Both the position numbers and the translations under genes were made by a program. The notes under the pieces were generated by a model. It did no database searches. It worked only from the letters and a program-made list of their open reading frames with translations, and was not told the origin of the DNA. Below are positions 55,691 to 64,000 of a stretch of DNA of 64,000 nucleotides, in pieces (the first letter of the stretch is position 1; each line of letters opens with the position of its first letter). This DNA comes from Strigamia acuminata (taxonomy: Eukaryota > Arthropoda > Chilopoda > Geophilomorpha > Linotaeniidae): the NCBI GenBank assembly GCA_949358305.1, contig OX442318.1, positions 9,592,517-9,656,516 on the forward strand. Direction: 5' to 3'.

Positions 55691-57910
55691 CCAATTCTTT
55701 ACTTCATTCTTCGGTACAATTCTGATGGTGCTTAACAAGTTGCCGAGTTTTTCTTAAGCTTTTTCCAAACAAAGTACATACAGAAGCACCATTATAGTTG
55801 TGCTGTAAGACTTCCTAATACTTCTACGGACTAACTACCCTCATAATTTGATGGGAAAAAAATGAGCAAGAAGCTTGTTTAGCCGTGGAGCCAGCAACCA
55901 GCTGCCGAGGATTGATAATGGAATATCCACGCTTACAAGAGCCCTCTGGTCTGCTTCTAATTAATCCTGTAAGACTACCAATTACAAAGGGATTGATTGG
56001 TTTGATGGATAAGTCACTTACAACTGGCTGCTCCTGTGTACCATCATCGGCAGAAGCGACAACACCTTTAGAAATTTATTTATTCAACACCACCGCAGCA
56101 AATTTTAGTTTGAAATTGAATTTTGCAAATATAAAAAGAGGGGAAAAAATTTGTTAATTACAAATTGTTTACCTTGCATAAATAAGTTTGTAAATGAGAA
56201 AAATCTTAATGAGATTTGTATGTAGACTAAATGAAAAGCTCATCTCTCAAATCCCCTTATTAAAACCCGAGTTTAAAAGCAGTAAAAAGCTGTCTTTCCT
56301 GCCTAACAAAAACTGCATTTGCACACAATTGTGGTCGATAGAAAAATATATATAAATAATACAGTTTTGAGATTTACTATATGAATAATTGAATTCTGTT
56401 TGACAGCATAATCGAAGAGAAATACAACTCCCAACTTTAAACCATTATCATGAATAATTCAGAGCAAAAAATGCGTTACAACAATCGATGCTTAATGAAA
56501 CACTTTTTATACCAAATGGAATTCCAATATTTATAAAACATCTCTAGGAAAAGGTTGTGCAGCTTTATTTGTGTTTGCGATGTAGCCGCAATACTCTTTA
56601 GCTTATTTTAATAAAGAATTACCACGAGTTGTCGTTCTCGAATGTAATTATCCTTTAGTAAAATTGTATTTTAGTTTGTATTTTTACAAATTTTAGTTTT
56701 CCCGTGAATGATGTCATTTTTGTTTGAAAATCGAAGTAAAATAGAAAAAAAAATTTTAATTTTCGAAGCGGCTTCACCCAAAAAAATCGCTTTTAGTTCC
56801 TCGCAAGCAAAACACACTTTTATTAGAGTGAAAAGTGTTTTGACCCAGCTTTCAAGGCAGTAATATTTGTCATTACTGCAGGTAATTGACGTCTACTTGC
56901 GTTATTTATTTATTTTTTCAACATCCACATCAAACTTTTATGTCCACAGATTCGTCTACGGTGGACAGCCACTTTTTAAAAATAAAATCAACACTGTGAA
57001 AGCAAAAGTGCAACATAAAACACTTGCACTCAAACCTAACCATAAAACACCACACACACAAAAAAACACAACTTTAAACGTCATAAAAAAGCAATATTTT
57101 TTTCTCCCTTTTTACAAAACTTATATAAAAATTAAAATTTGCATAATCCAATCCCATTTGGTGTGGAGAAGCAGCCCGTCACACCTCCCCCTTCAATTTT
57201 CCAGCTAAACACAATTTTGCCAACGTGCAGACACAAACATAGAAACCGATATCTATTCCCAATATCGGAGCACACAGACACAATTCAATCGTGCAAATAT
57301 CCAGCATAAAATGCACTCCATTTGGCCGCAAGATTGCACGACTTATCCTTTACTTTTGTCAAGAATACCCTCCATCTCAAACCGATGGTCCTCACACACT
57401 CCCACGAAGGAAATCCAACCGTGATACCATCATGCTCAGCAGCATACAGAGGGGATGTAGGAAGGTTGGTTGCCGGCTACAAATAGAATGTGACGTCCGT
57501 CGAGTGAGGAATGGCGCGGCGCGCGCACTGCAATATTAAATCTGCAGAAATACAAATGGAGGTTGCACAGGAAATTAAAGCTTTTGCACGAGACAAAGAA
57601 AGAGTGGGTGGGGAAGATAGAGAAGGGTGTTTGGGATTAGTTGTGTAGTTTTTGGTGAATGGTTAGAAGAAATGGCGATTGAAATGATGGGTATTTGATT
57701 AATTGGTTTTCATTTTTTTTTTGGTTGTTTAATTAGTCTGATAAGAAATTTGTCGCATTGATGAATAATGATGACCGAGAATTAGAATAACTCATCGATT
57801 TTTAATTAATTATTCTTTCTTTTTTAAGTGGCTCCACTTTTGCTAATTTCTGCTTTGTGGAAATTGTGGTGATTTGTAGAAAGTTTTAGTGGAATTGTTT
57901 TAAATTGTTG
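55691..57910. other. Non-coding stretch
   Basis: No gene recognised. An acceptor/donor-bounded open segment at 55883-55968 was considered and not accepted. Confidence 0.4.
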
Positions 57911-57914
57911 CAGT

Positions 57915-58305
57915 ATTTTCGCAGATTTCTGCTAATTTTCGCAAATTTCTGCTAATTTTCCGATAATTTCTGCCATTTTTCGCAAATTTCTGTCAATTTT
58001 CCGATAATTTCTGCCATTTTTCGCAAATTTCTGTCAATTTTCCGATAATTTCTGCCATTTTTCGCAAATTTCTGTCAATTTTCCGATAATTTATGCCATT
58101 TTTCGCAAATTTCTGCTAATTTTCGGACAATTTCTGCCATTTTTCGCAAATTTCTGCTAATTTTCCACAAATTTCTGCTAATTTTCCACAAATTTCTGCT
58201 AATTTTCCGCAAATTTCTGCTAATTATCCGCAAATGTCTGCCACTTTTCCGCAAATTTCGGCCACTTTTCCGCAAATTTCTGCCACTTTTCGCACATTTC
58301 TGCTT
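57915..58305. repeat. 21-bp minisatellite (core gcaaatttctgctaatttt)
   Basis: About 18 units of GCAAATTTCTGCTAATTTT-type sequence at 21-bp spacing. In the left half two unit types alternate (GCAAATTTCTGTCAATTTT and CGATAATTTCTGCCATTTTT), giving a roughly 41-42 bp higher-order repeat. Confidence 0.92.
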
Positions 58306-59286
58306 TGTTTTTGATAACAATGATAAAATATGAGTTTAAATTTATTAAAATAAACTCAATTCTCCATTAGCAACACATTTGAATTTCTTTCGACTGAAAT
58401 TCAAGACAAGTGGCAGCAACATCGTATTTAAAAAAAAACAAAAAAAAAAACAAAAAAAACTCATTAATGCTATTTGAACCTAATTCCGATACTATTAGAT
58501 AAAAAAAACGATAAAAACTCAATTCAGTATTCAAACATTTGTATAAGAAAACCACCCGTGGATCACCCGAGGGAAACCCGGATGATTCGAAAACGGTTCC
58601 CAAACTGCAACCATTTCTTTACTAAAACGTCCTATTCCCTTTCCCTAATATAACAAAACCCTAAAAAAAAATTATACTCCCAACCACATAGTTCTTCTCT
58701 CACTAAAATACCTCCAATTAATTCTTCGATGTCGTCATACTATCATTCAACCCACAGAGCATACCGTAATTGCAAAGGCGTGGTCTATCAACTTAACGAT
58801 CGAATTTCCCTATTATTTTGCAGTGAGTTGTCGGAATAGTTGACAATAGATAGATAAATTGCTTATTGTGTTCCAGGTGGAATTTTGATCGTTCATTAAA
58901 AACAAGTGCGATTACCACGCTGTATTTTCGTGACAGCTGTTTTCCATTAAAGCCCCTTTTTATTAATTTTATTTCGCTTTGATTATCCGCCTTGAATAAT
59001 ACATCGGAATGATTTATGCGGATAAACGGCGATTTTTATCGCGGTTGTAATCAGCTTCTTGATTTAAAAATGCTGATTTAAGGACTTGAGGTGAGCTAAT
59101 CAATTGCCCTCAATTAATGAGGGTTTTAAAAAATATATGCTCAGGAATTTAAATTGTAAATGTGCAAAAGGAATTCAAAAAATCCTAATTGAGAGAGTAA
59201 TAAATTCCAAATGGTTGTGTGAATGAGCACCGTTCCCCAATTAGAAATGAGCAAAGACGAATTTAACTGCAGAATTGATAGAAATA
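58306..59286. other. Non-coding stretch
   Basis: Poly(A)-rich at 58430-58460. No gene recognised. Confidence 0.4.
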
Positions 59287-59456
59287 CAGTCGAACCTCGT
59301 TATAACGAATTTTCTATTATAACGAATACTTAGAAATGGCTCGGTTGGTTGGTCGGCCATAGAAAACCGTGTTAAAAAATTTTGATATAACGAATTTTCG
59401 TTATAACGAACCTATTTCTCGGGTCCCATGCGATTCGTTACAACGAGGCTCGACTG
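59287..59456. mobile_element. pogo/Tigger-like MITE, copy 3
   Basis: Starts CAGTCGAACCTCGTTATAAC, ends GAGGCTCGACTG, TA on both sides; same orientation as copy 1 (TCGGGTCCCATGCGATTCG near the right end). Confidence 0.88.
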
Positions 59457-59846
59457 TAAATACAACCACATTTCACACTTTAAATTATTTAATTCTATCT
59501 TTTTTTTTTTATAAAAAAATTGATCATTAAACTCAAATATTATTCTAACTTAATTTTGTGTTACTGTAGTTGACACAAATGTCTTGGGCCGGGCCGCTAA
59601 TTGCCTTGTGTAAATTGAGCCGGCAGAAATTAATACTGCACAACGTTACAAACCGAAAGTCTCGTTACGCTTTCTGAGTCGGCAAGATTACAAAACAACT
59701 CCCCCTGGCGGTAGAGACCCTCAGATAGAATTTTTCAATACATTGGAGTCAAATGACACAAAATAACAACAGTATCCCACACAAAAAAGTCATATATTGC
59801 AGATATATTCAAGTTATAGTCCACATAAACGGCAGTGTATTTATAA

Positions 59847-59979
59847 TGTATAACCAATATATTTGAAATATATTATATTTATAACCTAAATATATTTTAC
59901 ATCGCATTTACAATATGTCCATTATATATAGTTACTCACGTAACTTAAATAAATGAATAGTTCGCAAAACTTACTGTAT
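59847..59979. repeat. AT-rich dispersed repeats
   Basis: 59847-59930 shares ATAACCAATATATTTGAAAT and TGTCCATTATATA with 63465-63530 in inverted orientation; 59932-59979 is the second copy of the repeat at 28755. Confidence 0.55.
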
Positions 59980-60039
59980 ATTGTGCAAAAATTGAATATT
60001 TTGCTAAGTTATGACGCAAAATATGAATTATATAAAGAG

Positions 60040-60120
60040 GCAATAAATGTTGTTAACTATCGGCTTGTCCAATTTAATTAATAAAAACTAGTACTTTAAA
60101 GAAAAAATACCAGGGGGAGG
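60040..60120 (+). repeat. Dispersed repeat, partner of 53265-53340
   Basis: See 53265-53340; here CGGCTTGTCCAATTTAATT and AGTACTTTAAAGAAA are followed by ACCAGGGGGAGG. Confidence 0.65.
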
Positions 60121-61165
60121 GCTTGACCTTTACCCCTGGAGATTTAAAATCTATTTTAATTATCGCCTAATCATTTTGTACACGGGGGATCTAAATTCTG
60201 TCAATTAGAATGTTCTGTGACAGCATTTACAGTATGCACTTACAACAATTAAATCCTAATTCAAAATATACATATGTCATCACTTGTCAATTTATTAACT
60301 GAAATATTGAAGTCGATTGATCGACAGTTCAAACACTTTCCACATCTTTTTCCTTCGTTGAAAACATCCAAACCGATATGTCTTGATATTTCACTACTAC
60401 TGTGAACTGCATCAGATAAAATGTCACTCAAGTAACAATTCCTTCTTTCTGAAAAGTTTAAACTTGTTTTGTCGTTTCTGGCATAGAAGCAATTGAAGAA
60501 ATTACTTGTATGATGGGCATTTTTTTATTATCTCTTTATGTATTTTTTTTTCTTTTTTGGATAAAAAAAGGAAGTAAAAAAAAAGTGACGTGGCAAGATG
60601 ATGCGCGGCAACCACTTTGCAATAAGAAGTATTGGCTTTATCGATGTATGCACCCATTTTCTTGCCCCTTCTTGTCAAATGGGAGAAGCCAATTTCCCAA
60701 GCCACCAACGCGTTGCGAAAGAAAATACAATTCCAAGCCCACACTGAATTCACAATGCACCACCCAATGGAGTGAGGCACAAAAGGAATAAACGCCAAAT
60801 CAATGACACGAAAACATTGTCGACATTCGCATCAAACATTTTATTAATTATATATTTTTTTTTAATATTTTTTTTTTTTTTTTTTTTTGTTAATTTAATT
60901 TAAATTTTTTTTTTTTTTTATTTAAAGAAAAATAATTAAGTCAACCCATAATTGCCATTATTACACCTCAACTTTAATTTTTAATAACATTCTGTTTACT
61001 AAAGGTACATTGAATTTCCTCATTAATCATCATTGTTAAGAATCTAAATGACTCCCACAGACTTTTACATACCGTTTCCACGACTACATAAAAAGTGTCA
61101 ATCAATACGTACAGTCACACCTTTTTATTCTTTTTTCAAAGATTGATTTGTCAGAAAAAAAATTC
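60121..61165. other. Non-coding stretch with long poly(T) tracts
   Basis: Poly(T)-rich block at 60850-60925. No gene recognised. Confidence 0.45.
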
Positions 61166-61169
61166 AATT

Positions 61170-61400
61170 TTTTGAAAAAATAATTCAGAGAAATTCTTGA
61201 AAAATTCAGAGAAACTCTTGAAAAATTCAGAGAAATTCGTGAAAAATTCAGAGGAATTCTTGAAAAATTCAGAGAAATTCGTGAAAAATTCAGAGAAAGT
61301 CGTGAAAAATTCACAATAAAAATCTTGAAAAATTCACAGAGATTCTTGAAAAATTCACAATAAAATTCTAGAAAAATTCACAATAAAATTCGAATAAATT
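61170..61400. repeat. 21-bp minisatellite (core aaaaattcagagaaattct)
   Basis: About ten units of AAAAATTCAGAGAAATTCT at 21-bp spacing, drifting to AAAAATTCACAATAAAATTCT-like units on the right. Repeating heptapeptide frames here are artefacts of the period. Confidence 0.92.
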
Positions 61401-62049
61401 TTCCTAAAATAATTCGAAATAATTTTCCCAAAAAAATACCTGACAATTTCAAATTATACAGAGTTTGATTGGTTTTGAGTGTAAACGACGCGGAATAAAC
61501 AAAGCATTGGATTGCCTGATCCCCAGTGCAACTGTGCAACACATTCTACTAAGGCGTATACACACTTAGATATTAAATTGACACGCCATACGAGACCCTT
61601 GGGAGAAAGAAATCGCTCCGAATGTTAGCTGAGATGAGCCGTAGATGGTCGTTTTCACGGTTTTCACTCTGCTCCTGCACTCAGCACCAAAATCCACTAA
61701 TGTAACACTTAGGATATACGAGTGAGAAAGGAAAAGCAAAGACGATTCGATGCCTTCTAACCGTGGTCACTGTGTGTGATGTAATGAGGAGTCCACTACT
61801 CTCCAATGTCTCAACCTTTAGTTTAATTTCTTGGAACCAAACCTCACTCCGCAAAACGATTCAATGGCTAGGAAAAATACAATAAACATCCAAAACAGAC
61901 AACACCTAAACTTTCCCACTTACAATCCCTCGTATTTCTTGCTTCGTAGAAACGGATGCAATTAAAGGTGCTCGAATGTATTGATTCTAGTGTCATCTAG
62001 TGTTTAATTACTACTTACTATGTATCTGTGTTTGAGATTTAAACTTGTA
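61401..62049. other. Non-coding stretch
   Basis: No gene or repeat recognised. Confidence 0.4.
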
Positions 62050-62645
62050 ATATCGTTTGTAATGTACACCCCGACTGAGCGATATGGGTGTATCACGGGA
62101 AACTCTTCTGCATACACAAGAAATAAGAGTTTCTTAAAACATTAATAGAGATTTAATTATAAAGAAAAACAATAATATTTACAATAACCACAAGATAAAT
62201 AATAACTTAATGTAGAATCTATCGGTCACATAATAATTACTGTTGTTCAGGATCCCTTTCTAGTATGAATGCTTCATGGTGCTTTTCATTCCTTTACATC
62301 TTAGGCACATTTCACAACACTTAGCACAACACTTAGGCCCTGGGCTCAGCACCCTGATGCCTGATCCTGCTCTCACAAGTTTCAGCATATGACTGTTCTC
62401 TACAGTAACAGTTTTCCGTCACTTGTCATCTGACCGTTATTGTTCCTTAGTCATATTCATTGTTCATTGTTCATGATTCATTATGATTCAATACGAGTGT
62501 TTCTTTCAATATCACTTGAGAATTCGGTTCTAATATCACACTTTATAATATCAAACTTAAACAAAACACATTAAACTTAAATAAATCAAAGAATATTAAT
62601 TATTAGATTAGATGTGTAGACTCATGCATTACCGGTATACGTTGT
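62050..62645 (-). repeat. Dispersed repeat R1, copy 2, without MITE insertions
   Basis: Reverse complement of R1 copy 1 (34397-35630). It keeps the empty sites for both MITEs carried by copy 1: a single TTAA in ACATTAAACTTAAATAAATC near 62570, and a single TA in GTAATGTACACCCCGAC near 62060. Confidence 0.8.
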
Positions 62646-63634
62646 TACCACATTACCATCATTCGGTTCATCGTCTCTTGCACCAATATGGATAACAAAA
62701 TTAGCACAAGTGTTTATTCAAAGGTTTTAACTCCATAATCAACATTTTTCAAACAATTCGCTTTAATGTTTGGTCAATGGAGCTGTGCAGAGAAGCCAAT
62801 CGTCACTATTATTATTATTACAATTTTATTCCCATACATTTTGCGGTTTGAGGTCTTGGGTCTGTTTGGCCGCAATACATAAAAGGCACATTCCAGAACA
62901 AAAATTACACGAACAATATATTCAGCAACGCATTTGATTCGGGTTTATGCGGATCTTCTGCAGCATATATTCGAGCGCGACAAAAATACGAATATAAACC
63001 ATTGCTAAAGTGCCGTCAAACGAGTCGATACAACTTGTTTATGAGCTTTATATTCAAATCTACACACTATTACGTGGCTTTCGATTGAGAGAGCAAAAGC
63101 TGTTACCTCTTAATTTCCCCAGTTTGCTATTCACCTTCCTAATGGTTGTCAATACATCGCAGCCTCACATTTCCCCACAAATTACACATTGTCCACGTTA
63201 AAGTGTCCGAATGAAATGATATGCGTGGTTCAATACTGTCACGCAACCTAGCCGCACCATTAACCAGATTGAGACAAGAAATTGTTGTAACGTTCACAAC
63301 ATTTTAGACAAACAGGTTGTCTCTGTTTTGAATCAAAGCACAAAATGACTACTTTATTATGAATTAAAAAGAAAACCGCAGCGTGCGGATCAAATACACT
63401 ATCCATTATACATTGAATATGTGTATTCGCATAATATATACACAAAATATCAAGAATATATTCTCCCAATTTGTACATATAATGGACATGTATGTGATTT
63501 CAAATATATTGGTTATACAAGTACATATAACAAGTACATATAAGTAAATATAAGGGTTCCATTTATTTGTACACTATTTTCCATTATTTTTACACTAAAA
63601 AAAATAAATTTTACACGACCCCGCCTTGTTTTCC
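62646..63634. other. Non-coding stretch
   Basis: No gene recognised. 63465-63530 is the inverted partner of 59847-59930. Confidence 0.4.
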
Positions 63635-63635
63635 C

Positions 63636-63657
63636 TACCTAACCTAACCTAACCTAA
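63636..63657. repeat. Short (CCTAA)n telomere-like tract
   Basis: About four units of CCTAA, i.e. (TTAGG)n on the other strand, the ancestral arthropod telomeric repeat. Too short to be a telomere; an interstitial trace or chance. Confidence 0.6.
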
Positions 63658-63717
63658 ACTAGTCCTTGATGTGTATGAATTTATTTTGTGTAGAAATAAC
63701 GGAAAATAGTGGTCATA

Positions 63718-64000
63718 TTCAGAAATTTAGTGTAAAAGTCAGGGATTTTTAGTGTAAAAGTCAGGGATTTTTAGTGTAAAAGTCGGGGATTTTTAGTGTA
63801 AAAGTCAGGGATTTTTAGTGTAAAAGTCAGGGATTTTTAGTGTAAATGTCAGGGATTTTTAGTGTAAAAGTCAGGGATTTTTAATGTAAAAGTCAGGGAT
63901 TTTTAGTGTAAAAGTCAGGGATTTTTAGTGTAAAAGTCAGGGATTTTTAGTGTAAAAGTCAGAGATTTTTAGTGTAAAAGTCAGGGATTTTTAGTGTAAA
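63718..64000. repeat. 22-bp minisatellite (core aaagtcagggatttttagtg), runs off the window
   Basis: About 12 nearly identical units of AAAGTCAGGGATTTTTAGTG plus TA, continuing to the last base of the window. Before the array, TAGTGTAAAAGTC and related single units appear. Confidence 0.95.

Noticed and set aside
55883-55968. Possible internal exon between TTTAG and GTAAGA in a phase compatible with the 47 kb and 52 kb donors
   Set aside because: The acceptor lacks a proper pyrimidine tract, the peptide has no recognisable domain, and matches of this kind are common in AT-rich DNA.

Overview
This 64 kb window is AT-rich, gene-poor eukaryotic DNA, most likely from an arthropod. It holds two BEL/Pao LTR retrotransposon families, TA- and TTAA-flanked MITE-type DNA transposons, many short-unit minisatellites, and a short (CCTAA)n tract matching the ancestral arthropod telomere repeat. 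There are no bacterial-style operons, and I found no rRNA, tRNA or CRISPR array. All calls were made by reading the sequence; no database search was run.

Layout. 1-5.6 kb: a plus-strand BEL/Pao element whose 5' LTR lies outside the window; its gag-PR-RT-RNaseH-integrase polyprotein (68-5266) is intact and a probable 3' LTR follows. 5.6-8.7 kb: non-coding DNA with two adjoining 21-bp minisatellites. 8.7-25 kb: a nested transposon complex. A piggyBac-like MITE (9010-9412) lies in an inverted-repeat element (8745-9606). That abuts a TA-flanked foldback element (outer ends 9609 and 24958), into which a second BEL/Pao family inserted on the minus strand with a perfect 5-bp target duplication (ATGTA at 10382-10386 and 24887-24891). 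After insertion, a 4,309-bp segment running from inside the polyprotein, through the 5' LTR, into the host foldback was tandemly triplicated (12019-16327, 16328-20636, 20637-24945). The result is one full-length polyprotein gene, two open but integrase-less copies and four LTRs.

25-46 kb: non-coding DNA with dispersed repeats, MITEs (piggyBac-like, Tc1-like, pogo-like), foldbacks, a small GC-rich islet with open minus frames, and large minisatellites. 46-64 kb: the only credible trace of host genes. Two short plus-strand exons (47139-47211 and 52537-52579) each start with a good ATG context, encode a signal-peptide-like stretch and end at a strong donor in phase 1. They may be alternative first exons of one gene extending beyond the window. 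The rest is intron-like or intergenic DNA with MITEs, dispersed repeats and more 21-22 bp minisatellites, the last running off the right edge.

The most noteworthy structure is the triplicated LTR-plus-host chimera. Others are a pair of dispersed repeat copies in which one gives the 'empty site' for two MITE insertions in the other, and the recurrence of about 21-bp periods in unrelated minisatellites. I see no convincing new host enzymatic or defence system.
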